Assembly (NCBI GenBank): GCA_037783415.1
Contig: JAZGTN010000087.1
Coordinates: 2,976,001-3,040,000 of the forward strand
Length of the DNA: 64,000 bases
Direction of reading: 5' to 3'
Source: Leptasterias polaris
Lineage: Eukaryota; Echinodermata; Asteroidea; Forcipulatida; Asteriidae
Position 1 is the first letter of the stretch; every line of letters starts with the position of its first letter. Shown in pieces: positions 22,101-35,500 of the stretch. The notes under the pieces are model-generated. The model was not told where the DNA came from and made no database searches. It was given only the letters and a program-made list of their open reading frames with translations. The translations under genes and the position numbers were made by a program.

Positions 22101-23016
22101 TCATTCCACCTCTAGAAGAACTGGCACTGAAATCGGATTTGAGTCTGTCTTGGGCTGCCCTACGTGAACTTAAACTGTAAGACTCCGCAGATTGCTCTAT
22201 GTTCTTCTAAGAAATTAAAACTTAATTGTAGCATTGTTAATATCACAAAAGAAAAAATCACAAAAATTACATTAAAATGTGTTGCTATTTTACTTTATGT
22301 TGTTCTCAGGTGGTTACGGCAGTACAACATTGTAATGGCAAATGAACAGGCGAGCCGAAAGATGGGTCGAACCTCTAACGGACAAGACATCCTGGATGGT
22401 GACAGACTTCCGTTTGTTGCAAATGACCGCGGTGGGCTTTGCAGTAAGCCAGACTTGAAGAGGTACATCTTGGGTCTGTTGGATGAATATGACAGGTAAA
22501 TTTATAGATTTATATGTACATAAAAACTGGACTATTTTATTATAAACTTGTGAAATAATGTGTTTTTTCTTTTTCTTTTTACTATTTGTAGTTGTGGAAA
22601 GTTGCAGTGGACTGAGGGAATGCCGAATGAGGAGATATGGTTGAAGCTCGGTGGCGACAAGGGTGGTGGGAGCTTCAATCAAGCTGATGCTTGAAGTTGC
22701 TAACATAGCTAACCCCAATTCACGTCGCAACACAAGTGTCATCTGTGTATATGAGTCTTCAGATACTGCTGCAAATCTCCATATTGCACTCGACAGATAT
22801 AAAGATCAAGTGGAGTCCATATCCAATACATCATGGAGGTATATTTAGATAAAGACTTTAATTAAAAAGAATTAAAAAATTAAATGATGATCATTGATTA
22901 CAGGTTTACAACACTTACCTTTTTTCTTTGTTATCTTAGGGGAAAGAAGCTTGTCCTGTTTGTCTTCGGGGATTATGAGTTTCTGTGCAGGATGTATGGT
23001 TTATCTGGACCAAGTG
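19170..23016 (+). pseudogene. RAG1-N-terminus/transposase fusion (N-RAG-TP-like), decayed
   Basis: Exon-like pieces: 19170-19271 (34 codons, GTAGGT donor), 20001-~20972, 21896-22176, 22310-22495, 22592-22838, 22940-23016; splice phases from 21896 onward join. N-terminal half resembles RAG1 outside its catalytic core: NKLCRVCGN, INVKADEPHRHPSQICHLCY, WPPHSERGSCTVC, then a RING (CRLCCQILNRPVETQCHHLF, C..C, CPTC at 20468-20593). The C-terminal half is a different transposase: NEEIWLKLGGDKGGGSF, ANIANPNSRRNTSVICVYES, GKKLVLFVFGDYEFLCRMYG-LSGPSG. This order is that reported as N-RAG-TP in Aplysia. Breaks: a frame change in the A-rich stretch about 20075-20110, a hAT insertion at 20981, a TCAA duplication at about 22672 that shifts frame, and no transposase C-terminus after 23016. 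Likely a dead copy; a living relative may exist elsewhere in the genome. Confidence 0.75.
20981..21821. mobile_element. Non-autonomous hAT-type element inserted in the RAG1N exon, 8-bp TSD
   Basis: Ends are CAAGGGCGCCGAT (20981) and ATCGACGCCCTTG (21821), inverted with one mismatch. Both sides are flanked by GTTCATGC (20973-20980 and 21822-21829), an exact 8-bp target duplication. CA(A/G)(A/G)G ends plus an 8-bp duplication are the hallmarks of hAT. Near each end is a CCCCCC(A/T)CTTTT-type run, also present in inverted form. At 841 bp it has no transposase. Confidence 0.88.
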
Positions 23017-23189
23017 GTATGTAGACTCCAACAATTAGCTTTAAAGAACACAAAAACAGAAAGTGTTATTTTTTATAAAATAATGTTATTTTGTACCTGA
23101 TGAACATTATAAAAACCAAGCGTGTAAGTTCAATACATGAGTCCAAGTAAAAACAGTAGGAAATGCTGTCAAGTGCTGAAATATGTACA

Positions 23190-23545
23190 GATAGTGCGAG
23201 TAAAAAGTGTTGGATTTGAAGAGCTGCTTTGGTGGATGAACCCTCAGCACGATTTGTACTCTGCTGGGTCTACTGCCAGGCTATTCTAGTCCCAGATGGT
23301 ACGCGGGAAGAAAGAGTTACGGAACACTGTAGATTTGATGTGAGGGATGACAAAGCAGGATTTGTGACCTCTGGTTGATGTAGTTTGATGGACGAGGTAC
23401 TGGTTCCACTCGATGTCAACGAGACCATATCGGATTTTGTACATCATGGCCAGGCGACTGAAAGTGTGTCGGTCAAACCTTGCTCTATTCGTCGGTTCAA
23501 CTTTTGTATCACACAAGATGGCACATGTACCTTTGAAAGACCTTA
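23190..23545 (-). mobile_element. Relic of a LINE reverse transcriptase C-terminus
   Basis: The minus strand reads RLAMMYKIRYGLVDIEWNQY, STRGHKSCFVIPHIKSTVFR, NSFFPRTIWD and then a stop where the family has W (DWNSL). This is the common C-terminal segment after the RT domain in CR1/Jockey-type non-LTR elements. The N-ward side is frameshifted and ends within about 60 bases. It lies between the transposase remnant and the SLC10A7 exon at 23590. Confidence 0.7.
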
Positions 23546-23589
23546 TCCAAACACACCCAAAGTTACTTTATTCATCCTGATCTTCACAG

Positions 23590-26500
23590 GTTACAAGTAG
23601 TTGGTTGTATGCCGCCACCTGTGTCTTCTGCCGTCATACTCACAAAAGCTGTTGGAGGAAATGAGGTAAAGAATACATTTCTCTTCTTTTGATTTTACCT
23701 TTGAATGTTTAGTTGAAATTTAATCAAAGCCCTGCTCTGGATGTAACGGTTTTGGGACCTCATTTCCATCTCCCGAGCTCCATGGAAACAAAATCTTGGG
23801 ATTTTGTCTTTGTTTTGTATGGTATAATCTAGGTTCCATAGGTTTCAACCTTCATTATACTTTGCACTTACAGATCCTTGTCATTTGATTGCTGGAACAT
23901 ACGTTATTTCGCCATGTTTGCTTATACTGTTCGTGCACTCCAAAATTTAATATAAGAATCCTATATTGATAAATATAGGATGCTTCGTAGCTGCACTTCG
24001 CGCGTACTATATACTACACCTTGAGTTCTGTTTGTGTTGATTGCATTACGCGCCATAAATGCCTGCATAAACTTGTGCGCCAACACGCGTATTGATTTGA
24101 ATGCCAAACACGCTTTAGCCAACCAGTCTTAAACAACTCCTGCTATGTTTTTATCAGCCGTTTAATACCTTATTGTTAATATAAATGATAAGCTGCTCAA
24201 AATTTGGTATTGTTTATTGTTGAAATAAAGTATAAATTGTATGAAAAATATCAAATGACAATGTGTGCAGTATAGACCATGTTACCTTTGTTTACAGAGT
24301 GGTGACCTTGCACATTCTTAAGCATTTCCTGCTGGGCAAGATACTACACAGGCTTAGTTTTATGGGAAAATTTACATTTTGTGTCATAATTTTCACATAA
24401 ATTCAAAATTTACAAAAGCAACAGCTGTACACCTTTTGAGATGTCCCCCCTTTCTTCATATCAAAAGTTGAGAAAAATCAGACGGTGCAATCTCCATAAA
24501 ACATAAGATTTGTTGTTTTCTTCCATTGACATTGAGCTGTGTACAAATGTGCCTGCAGGAAGTCCAGGCTCTGTGGCTCTTTTGTAAACATGTGATGTCA
24601 CAGGTCACATCGTCTATTTAAAACAAATATAGGATGTGTTTTAATCATGCAATGTAGCATCATGTAATCACTCATTGAAATTTGGACTGTTTAATTTCAC
24701 TCGCCTTTTTCTAGTGAAATGGAGCAATCTAGATTTCACCTTGTGATTATATTCTGCTACATATTACTCATGCATCCAATATTTGTATGATATTAACCAT
24801 TATTCAATGAAATTTAATTTCTCGGAAAAGATATTGAAGTAATTAGGTATTTTTTCATAAATTAAAGTGTTTTGTGTATCATATCCCTGCACAAATGGCA
24901 AAAAAGTGGTTTGCTGATTTTACTCACACTAAAGTTGTAACAGTTGACTGTTGTCTAGAAAATATGCTCAGCTAAAATATGATATGTTGCACACACAAAA
25001 TTCAGGATACTAATCTACATGGTTAAAGTATCTAATAGTTATAGTTTAATGTCCATTCCCTTTAAAGTGTGTGCGCAACATTGGTAAGATTAAAAATAAT
25101 GTTATAAGATTTGCATATAACTTACATAAAAATAGACATGTACATGTATATGTTGAAAGATTTGCACATAACTTTCCTTAATATATTTTTGCTGGAAATA
25201 CCTTAGTTTTAGAGAAATAGCAATTAGTTTTGATCTCGCAAGTACAAAACATGATGTTTTGAAAGCAGTGAAATCATGGAAGGTCACGGTTATTTCTCTT
25301 ATTATTTTCTTGTGACTTCGATGACCAATTGACCTTAAAATTTCACAGGGTTGTTATTTCATGTATGTTGAATCACATAAAGTGCGTACACGGGTCTTTG
25401 ACAACAAACAAATTTGTCAGCGTGCTTTAAATTAATGTATACATAAATTGTTTTCTTCAGTCTTTATTTCAATAATTTGATTTGCCAACAAAAGTGATGC
25501 AGAGAAACTGCTTTGATGCACGACACAGTGCTTTAGTAGTTTAGAGGTGAGGGAATAATCACTGATGCCGCATTGGATGTTAGCAACTAGAAGGTCTCAG
25601 AAGATTGTAGCAGAGATTTATCATGATTGGGGACCGATCAGATTGCATAGCTAAGGCATTAAGTCTCATTCAAATCCGATCAACAAGTCTGCCATGTGGA
25701 ACCATGCTATAATCTTAGTCACTACAGCGGAACTACCTTGGTATCGCTGTAAGTAAAGCTTGCTGAAATCTGTTTAAGTGTCCATGCTTGGCCGGCCGCT
25801 TGTGAGGCCACAGCAATTAACCAGCATAAACAACCAATGAGATGGACATTAAATGAGTTTCCCTGGCACCAGTCTAAGATTTCAATGTGATTTATTCTTG
25901 GTCATTTCCAGGTCCATGTGAACTAAGTGTGTAATGATAATGTAAAACCCACCTGGTGTATGTTTTTGTCAGCATGGAGGATCCAAACAAAAAAAGCACA
26001 TCCAAATCTTGAAAGAAACTCAACTGGGCTTGACATACAGTAGATGCTAACTTTACAATTGTTCATGAGCTTTGGTAAAGAGTTTTTTATTTTTATGACA
26101 TGATATTTGTTTGTAATATCTGTATAAATTGTTATCAGATAGTGATAGTTAAATAGTGTTGACTATAAAAGTTATTGTTTAGGAAGTATGTAAAACCCTT
26201 AAATAATGTACTGCATGGTCTTAGTTTCCCTCAAAGACAGTTTTTTTCCTGAAGTGATGTTTTGTCAAATGTTATAAACATTGCTTTTTGAGAAAAAAAT
26301 CAATGTCAATTGAAAAAAACATTAACGCACCCAGACATTTCATTTGTAGCATGCACAGTGCATACACTCACCATACAACATCTTTTAGCACATCAGACTC
26401 AAGCTCTGGTGGTTAAGTCATCAGGGTGTGGGTTTGAATCCCGGTCATGACACTTGTGTCCTTGAGCAACACACGTAGCTATAATTATTTCTCTTCACCC

Positions 26501-29500
26501 AGAGGTAAATGGGTACCTGTGAAGGCAGAGATTGTTCTTGTGATTGATTTATTACTATATTATTTGGCAGCACAGGCTGGTTAGTGTCGTGGCCGAGCGG
26601 ATAAGAGCACCGGACTCAAGCTCTGGTGTTTCTGTTCAGCAGAGTGTGGGTTCGAGTCCCGGTCGTGACACTTGTGTCCTTATTAAGCAAGACACTTAAC
26701 CATTATTGCTTCGTCCTTCGGATGGGACGTAAAGCCGTTGGTCCCGTGTGTTGTGTAATGCACGTAAAGAACCCAGTGCACTTATCGAAAAGAGAAGGGG
26801 TTTGCCCCGGTGTTCCTGGTTTGATTGGCTGCATATTGCGCCACAGCACCTTGTAAACCATTACATGGTGCTATGTAAAGAAATAGGTCTCAAAATTCAA
26901 AAAGTAGCTCCACATATATACCTTGCAGGAAAATATTGACTGTTGAAGCGCCTTGAGCGTCACTGAGTGACAGATATGAGCGCTATATAAGAAGCCACTA
27001 TTATTATTATTATAATCTTCAGGGAGCTGAGATGGTTTAAAGAATAAAATAGGCCTAAATGGCCCAGTGACCAGGGGTAAGGTTGGAGCACCATGAGCCT
27101 CACTTTGAGCGCTATTTTTTAGCGCTATTTAAGAAGCCACTGTTATTATTATTGTCTCATTTTTGCTCGTTGCAAAATTCAAATATCATCAATTCACTAA
27201 TCATCCTGCTAATACTGTTGTGTTGTCAGAAGCAGCAAAGATGTCTGTATCTTTGTATGTACTCTAACCAACGCCGCTTGTCTTACACTGTCTCATAAAA
27301 TATTCAATGCTAAGTTGAAGTTGTAAAAATATGTTTTAATTTTCAAAGGTGACTAACCTACAGGAAAACTAATATTTAAACAAATCTTGGGAATTTTAAA
27401 TTTAGAAAACCTGTGAGAATCATAAATTTGTAAACGCACAAATTCGCTGAATGAAAATTTCATAGCATATATATATGCATTGATTTACCATAGCCTGGAG
27501 CATGTGCAGTTACAAGTGGCAAACCATGCAGAGATACTAGTCCGCAAATGGACCTGTGAATGGGTCTCAGCTTAACAGGGATCCCAGATTTGGTTATTAA
27601 TGATGACAGGTATGGGAGAATGGGGACTTATTTTGACATTTATAGGAGGAGAGTGTGCTGGGTAGTAATTTTAAATCTGTGGAAGTCATCAAGGCAAAGA
27701 CAATATCCCACTGGGATTTAAGATGGGACTTGAATATGATAGCCACGTGGTTAAATATGGAAAATATTATTGCTGCTATGATAATATAAGACTTGATGTT
27801 TTAAAGACAGTTCCCATCTGTGTACAAGCCCACATGTACACATATGAAGCTAATGTGTGCACTATACACAATGCCAATAATTGTAGGTGCAGCTTTAGGA
27901 TCATAAATATGAATTATTGAATATAGCTTTCTTGACTGAAGCATTATTTGAACTAAGATGTACTTTCGCTTGATATAGATAGCAATCTTGCTTGAATTAA
28001 AAGAAAAAGTCAATTAAGATGATGACCTGTACTTTTGTATGCACTTGGAGGTAGCAGTGGGACAGTGGGTTTTTGTTTTTTATTCAGCTTTGTATTTGTG
28101 CACACCTGGTAAATAAAATTTGAATACTTGAAGGTTTTCCCCTTTCTTATGTACTTTGTTGAATTGCTCTAGTTATTGTCAAAGTTAGGGAATATTTCAT
28201 GTAGATATACAAAATAATTCCTATCGACTTTGTTTCTTTTTCTTCACACAGGCTGGTGCAATATTCAACTCAGCATTTGGAAGTTTTTTGGTGAGTCTTT
28301 TTGACTTTTAGCATTCTTTCTGTGTATAAAGAGCAAAGCAGTTGCAGTTGCACACTAGAAAACCCGATTGATAACCATTCTCCAGTAGTTCTAAATAATT
28401 AAAAACCCATTCCTAAAGAAGTACAGTATGGGTCCAAATAGAAATATCCTGCAGACATGGAAGGACTTTTTTGAATGCATTCGTAAGGAATCAAGAAAAA
28501 AAGTGCTTAAATTGTCTTTGAATAAACAATGCTATGTGCCTTTAGAAGGACTTCTGATTTGATGAAAAGAAAAACATCGTGGAGCTATTTTCGAATGGGA
28601 AAAACAGGAACGGAAGAAATTTCCTGGTCGTTTTATTAGTGTGATTGATTCACTTCATCAGCACGAGAACATTGCACATCAATCTATTCCAATCTCTAAA
28701 CCTGAATCAGATACCCGAGCACTTTCAAAAGGCTTGCAGTTTATCCCCCCCTTTGCCTGTCAGCCACCAGAAACTCTTCATCCATATTTGATCAGCCTTC
28801 ATTCAAGTTTAATTCATGTCTTCTATAGTCTAAATAAACCCTACCAGTTACACTATCTTGAATAATGACACAAGTCATTCTCTGTGTGGTAATCTTTACC
28901 AGTAAAGTTCTTCTGTTCATTTGCAGGGTATTGTTGTCACCCCAGTGTTGCTGCTTGTATTTGTAAGTAACTGTTTATGCTTCATTTAACTGTATTGGGC
29001 AGGAAGATCAAACTGGTCAGGTCAGCAGGGCAGGGTGTTAGTGCCCCCTGGATCTTTGCCAAGTTTTATTGTCTATCTTAAAACTTGTGCATATGCTTGG
29101 AATGTTATCCTACTTGCACATCAAGGTAGTGAGAGTCCTTGTCTCTCATATCAAGCTTTCTTCTAAAGCTTGCTTTAAATTAAGATGACAATTCCTTTAA
29201 AAACTAATAAGGGATCTTACTGTCAAGGGATTTTACTTTTAAGGGATCTTACCTCTCCCTAATTTAAAAACTCAGATGAAATTTATTCTAACAAAGTTAT
29301 GTTTACCTATGTAGGCAGACCAAACTTTTCAATTTCGATTTTAGTTCTCTCAAACCGCTTGAGACCTGGCAGGTTTTTCCTCTTGTCTTGGACAATTTTG
29401 TTGGGGGAGTAAACGTTAAACACCTGATGGCAACAATGCTAACATCAGACAGTTGAAGAGGAGGCAGAATTGAAATACTAAACTCTATTAACTCCTAATG

Positions 29501-32500
29501 ATAAAAAGTACTTTCTGATGTCTTGTAGTGCTGTTTGTTTGAAAAGAAGAGTTGCAAATTGTAATGAAAATGTGAAATTGTTTGTATGTAACAGAAACGC
29601 TTGTAATTTTTCCCATATCTGATTTGGTTTTGGATGGTAATGCACACTATGTAAACAATTAATTCCCAAGTCAATGGAATTGTACAAAGTTGCAAACAGA
29701 AAACCTACAATTTCCAGTTCACTCCTTACAATTCACAACAACTTCTGGCATCTACTTTTTTGGCTCCTTTTATGTTGCTTTAATTTAAAGTCAATTCCTG
29801 CACAGGGTTTGCCTTGAACTTTTTAGTTGCTTGCCAGCAGGAACAGTTAGGGCTTCATTTTACAAGTTCATCAGCTTTTTCACTATTCAATATTTCAAAT
29901 CAAATATGGATGCTTTTGAACACAAAACTAGACAGCCGGACCACTTGTAGAGAATTCTGAGTGGTTCTCATGTGTTTTAAGTGGCATTTGGCCAGTGGAC
30001 CGGTGTTAAGGGAGAACAGTGCTAGTACAGCTAACCATTTTGTTTATCCAGACAGAAATTGAGTTCCTTAGTACTAAAATAGTCTTTTCTCTGGTGTTCT
30101 GAAGTACCTTTTTTTGCAAGGTTACACCCAAAAATGTTTGTGGTGATGACTAGACATCTTGCCAAGATGCATAAAATCATGCAGGATTTATATTGATCAG
30201 CTGTCTGGTACACTCTCATTGCTTACTTGAATGGAGTAATCCGACAGGATACCCACACGCTTATTTTCATCACTGTTGCCCCTAAATCCACTTGTTTACC
30301 GCATCTCTGTTGTCCTTCGTGAGAGGAAACCTGCTCTTGTTTGGAAAACAGCTGTATTGAGCGTGACAATAGACCCTGGTGAGGACTGTAGCATTAGCAC
30401 CACTTGACTTGCTCTGTTAATGATTAAGGGGGTAGACTTTGAGAACCCTACCTAATATTTAATGAGTGTAAGGGTGGAACTGACATGATTTTTTTTTTAA
30501 TAGCTCAAAGATTCCCGCCACCAGTTTCCACTCCTGCCTTTTCTTGGGGGTCGGTATCGATGTGGTCGTTAATCCCCTTTTTAATGATTAGCTCATCAAA
30601 CTAAATAATTCCAGCCCTTGTACCTACATATGTAATCCCACTCAGACAGAAAGGGCTGGTCGTGTTAAACATTTCCATGCCATTTGTTGGGTACATCAGT
30701 TTGATCTAGAGAACCACTTGTCATGATGAATATTGTAGTAGGCTCAAAGTGGGGGATTTAATCGACTACATTGATATAAACGTCTTCATTGGTTCCTGTC
30801 CGAGGTATAAAAAGAACCCAGTCTTTCGATCCAAAGGACTCTGTGTAAAACAAAACTTTCCAGAGTTTGGATATTTGTGTTGGTTGCATGTAGCTTCATT
30901 ATTGGTTGGAAGTTTCACCTTGATTACCACTATCTAGCTGAACCCTATGAATAGAATTATTTAGTACTTGTGACATGCATTTTTGATGTTCCTGGTTCCA
31001 ATATATTTTGGGATGTTTTTTTTTCTTCGAGGGTTGACACTCCTTGAATAAATGATGTGCTAGGGTAGTCTTTATAAATAATAAAAATAGTTAGTTACAA
31101 AGATCCTTTGACACTTAAGAACCCCAAAAGAATTACAATTGCAAACAATTCGTTATAGAGAGATCTCAATAAATAATAAGGGTTCTTCATAAATTATTAT
31201 GTAGAATGAGGAAAGATGGTGAGAAAAAACAACTAGAAAGTTGGAGCCAAATTTGACAAAAGAACATTTGGGAAGTTTTAAAAGATGCCAGCAGTTATGC
31301 AATATGAAGCTTTAGCAACTTCAATTGTAGCCAAGAATTTGTTACTTGCTTCATTTTGATATGAAAGCAAATAATTAGTAGATTTTAATTTCAAATAGTT
31401 TGACTAAAAATGGAGATAGGCCTAGTTCTCTTGCCAGATTTCTACATCAGAATGAACATAAAGAATTGAAGAAATTTACATTTTTGTTATCTTTCAAGAG
31501 AACAAGCATTCTACTAGCCTTTTATAGACTTTCATCTAAAAAGGTTCAAAATCTTGAATCTCTCATTTTTTTGCATTTTATTTCAAAATATACAAAAATG
31601 AAAACGACAAGTGGGGGTTTACAATTTGGACTCAAGTTAAATTTAGTATTGTGAAGGCATGAACTGTTTGTGAGTTCATTCAGATTGGAATGCATAAAAA
31701 ATGCATTAATCACTTTTGTACGCTGCAGCGACACAAGCATGGAAAACCTCTTGTCGATGAAAACAACAGTGAAAGTGAGAACAAAAAATCTATAAATTGT
31801 GCACAGCATGGCTGCGGGGACATTTTACTAAAAGGTGGTTACCGTGATTGCATTTGCGATGAGCTTTGTTGTGAATTTTGCATGGAAAGAATCAAAGATT
31901 CATCGCAGCACGTGCGGGACTGTGGTCAACTTTTATGCGGCAGGAATGAATTGCTAGTTACAGCCTGTGGGAGTACCATTTTGTTATGTGATGTCAGAGA
32001 GCTGTTTATTTGGAAGTGAACTCTTGGAGCATGGTGATAACAGTTTGAATTGAATTACAATTAGGAGGTTATTGCTGCTGATTTATAGCTGATTATGTCA
32101 TTTCAAACTGTCATAAATCTTGTCCACTGGTAATTTGTGTCGAGAGCTGTGAGGATAGGTTGTCAAAGATATATCGCTTTTATGATTTGTGTGTCAGTAT
32201 TAGGCTTGAAGACTAGGTGAACATTTCAAAAATCATGTAATGGAATGACATTAAATTTTAGCATAAACACTTGCTGTAGAGGTGATTCATAGAAGTCCTC
32301 ATAAGAGAGATTTTTGTTCTTGGTAGTGTAGGGCTTGCACAACATTGGTGAGACGGAATGAATACATTCATTATAAAGATTGTCATGATGGAAAACTTCT
32401 CTTGTGAAATGTTTGCCTAAAATGCTATAGTTTTTGAGAAATGAGTAAAACAATTAGTTTTTACCTTGTGAGTCCAAAACTCAATGTTTGAAAACAGTGA

Positions 32501-35500
32501 AAATGTATGATGGGATTTGTCACTATTTTTTTGAAACTCTGATGACCAATTGAGCTTAAACTTTCACAGATTTACACAAACTGCAGATACTAAAAAAAAT
32601 TCTATGTTGTTCGTGTGCTTTAGTGTTTTTTCAAATTTGTGTTTTTTGAAATTATCTTTTCTACATTAATGCAAACAATGACCTCTCTGTTATATATGAG
32701 AATATGTTCTATTTCCCTTCTTTGTTTAATTAATTTTTTTATTCGCAAATATTTGAATAGCTTCTTTACCTTTACATTTCCTCTGTATGATAAAGTGAAA
32801 GCAATTGTAATCCCCAAACAAACCATGAGATGCCTTTTTGCTTTCATAAAACATCCTTTCACTAGTTAGGCCTATAGATTTTTCTTGCAAATGCACTCTC
32901 AAAAAATCCAAATTTCCCGCCATCACTAATGTTAACAACACTAATGTTAACAACACTAATGTTAACAACACTAATGTTAACAACACTAATGTTAACAACA
33001 CTAATGTTAACAACGAGCAAATATTTGGTGAGAGGAGATGGTCATACAATGGGTATTAAGGGGAGATTAGGATGATCACTGTAAACAGGTCCATCTTTTT
33101 GTACTGGGGGGGGGGGGGGGAAGCATTGTCCGCTTTATCCAAACTTGTTTTGTGTTGTGAACAATAGGTATTGCCTACAGGAACATGGCCTGAGGCTGTG
33201 TTGATAGCAATGCCTATCATGCAGACAACAGCCTGGCCAGAAAATGATCTATAAAGATGACAACAAGTCAATATAGTTATCTTGAGGCAAAAATTACATC
33301 CGGTTGTGTAGACATTCTGCTCTTGCATGTAACGTCACATTTTAATATCCAGTCAATTTTGTTCATGCATGATAATTTTCCTACTATCAGTCTGGCAATT
33401 CATTTGCACTCAGAAAAACAGGGACATTGTTATTAATTAGCCTGGAAAAGTCTATAGAAACATAAATCATTTATAGGTCAGCACTTGTACTCAATAAAAT
33501 GACCTCCTATTTTTGAAGGCCCAAGTATCATGTCTGTTTTCTTAATGTATGGTTAATTTAGTTGAGTGGTCAATCATGATTCCATTAAAAGTTTTGTGGA
33601 TGCAAGTTGATGTACATTTACTGTATACATTTATCTACACTGTCTTACACGATCAAAGCATGTCTTTGACTTTTACAAAGTTATAATCTACTATTCTTTG
33701 TAAATAAACATAATAAATTTCAATATAACTTGTAAAACTTTCTTTATGTTGTCTTTAGGAAAAGAAACATCCGTTTTCAAAATATTGATTACATGTATGT
33801 TTAAAATGTTGGGACGCCAAAGGCACAACAATCAGAAAGTGTTTAAATTTTTCTATTTTGATTGATGTGGAAGCTGTTTGTCCATGTGTAGTAATTTAAC
33901 TTGTTTGATAACAATCTTTGGAAATGGACTGGTCAGAACGGATATAAAAAAGTCAGGTGGCTTTTTGGCGGAATGTATGGTTTTCATCGTGAATAATTCA
34001 GTATGTCTAGTTCACGCATGTGTATGTCTACTGTGAGCGTGTGTACAAAAGCATGCCTGATATCCTGCTTTTTAGCATGGCACTTAAACACTGCCCTCTG
34101 TTGGTGTTGACCTGTTTTGCTGATCAGAATGTAGTGTTGGATTAGCTGGCTTTACTACTGCCCTCTACTGAGTCATTTATGATACTCGCTGCTCGGTATG
34201 ATCAGGAGTGCTATCACATATATGTGCCTTATGTTATCAGGCTTTTGATTTGTCAGTTTTTCCAGATTTCATGTTTTTTAGGGGATTTGGCCTAGCCCAG
34301 GTTGGACTCCTAATGGCCTCCTACCAGGGCTAGGTTTGGTCTAATTATACACTGTGGCTACTGTCTGCCACACGTATTTGGGGAGCCAAATTGCTTGTAA
34401 CAATTGTGGTAAGCATGTAAACGTTTACCACAATTAAAATGCACAATACACTGTTGAACATACGGGGAAGTTGACTCCCAAAATGGCGCCCAACCGAGAT
34501 GATTCTGATGATGACGTACGTCAGGTGAATTGAGTCAATAACTTAAAATAGTCCTTAAATAGATAACATAATGAATAACATTAAAGAGGAAGGGAAATGT
34601 CAAATTCAATTTTGTGATGTACTCATTTTCCAATAGATAGTCCTCATGTGAGTGGGGGGAAAAATTACAAGTTTCTAACCTCACATTAAAATGGTGTAAA
34701 TTGCCATTGCAAAAATTGTCAACATCAAAAACATCTGATGACATCATTCTGAGAAAAAAGGGTCACTACATTTTTGTACAAAGATGTTTTGGTTCATAAC
34801 TGACATCTGTACATTCCAAGGAAGAATATTTTGACAGTCAAAAAATCACATTCAAGGCTGTTTTGATTAAATTTGATTGAAAGTCAGGACTGAACCAAAA
34901 CAACCCCCTACAAAAATGTTGAGGTCAATTTTTCTCAGAACGATGTCATCAGATGTTTTGGATGTTGACAAATATTTGCACTGGAAGGGTATTGAATAAA
35001 ACGGAAATTTACACCATTTTAAAATGAGGTTAGAGACTTATAATTTTTTCCCCACTCACATGAGGACTCTATCTATTGGAAAATGAGTACAAAACAAAAT
35101 AGAATTGGTCACTTCCCTTCCTCTTTAAATCAAAGATTATTATATGTGTGTAAGTCTCTAGCTTTCCATTATCTTTCCGTAATCCTATCCCATAACTATG
35201 TTGGCTGTGGGGCACCACAGATGACTTTGGAACCAGCTCTTTCCATTTACTCCTATCCTCCACAGCCTGCTGTGAGTTGGCAAAATCAAGCCCTATATTC
35301 CTCGGTTTTTGTTTTCACTTTTGTCTTCCTCTTTTCCTTCCTCCTCTAACTGTGCCTCAAAGTATTGTTTGGGCCAATCCAGCTGATCTTGAGACATGTC
35401 TGTGCCATTGTAGTTTTTTCATTTACTTTAAATTGGTTTTGGAAGGGTCTGATGGCTTGTTGATTATGCTGCACACATTTTCATTTCGTCAGCGAAACCA

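Noticed and set aside
31690..32019. 109-codon Cys-rich frame as a gene
   Set aside because: No recognised domain, no promoter or splice evidence; inside an SLC10A7 intron.
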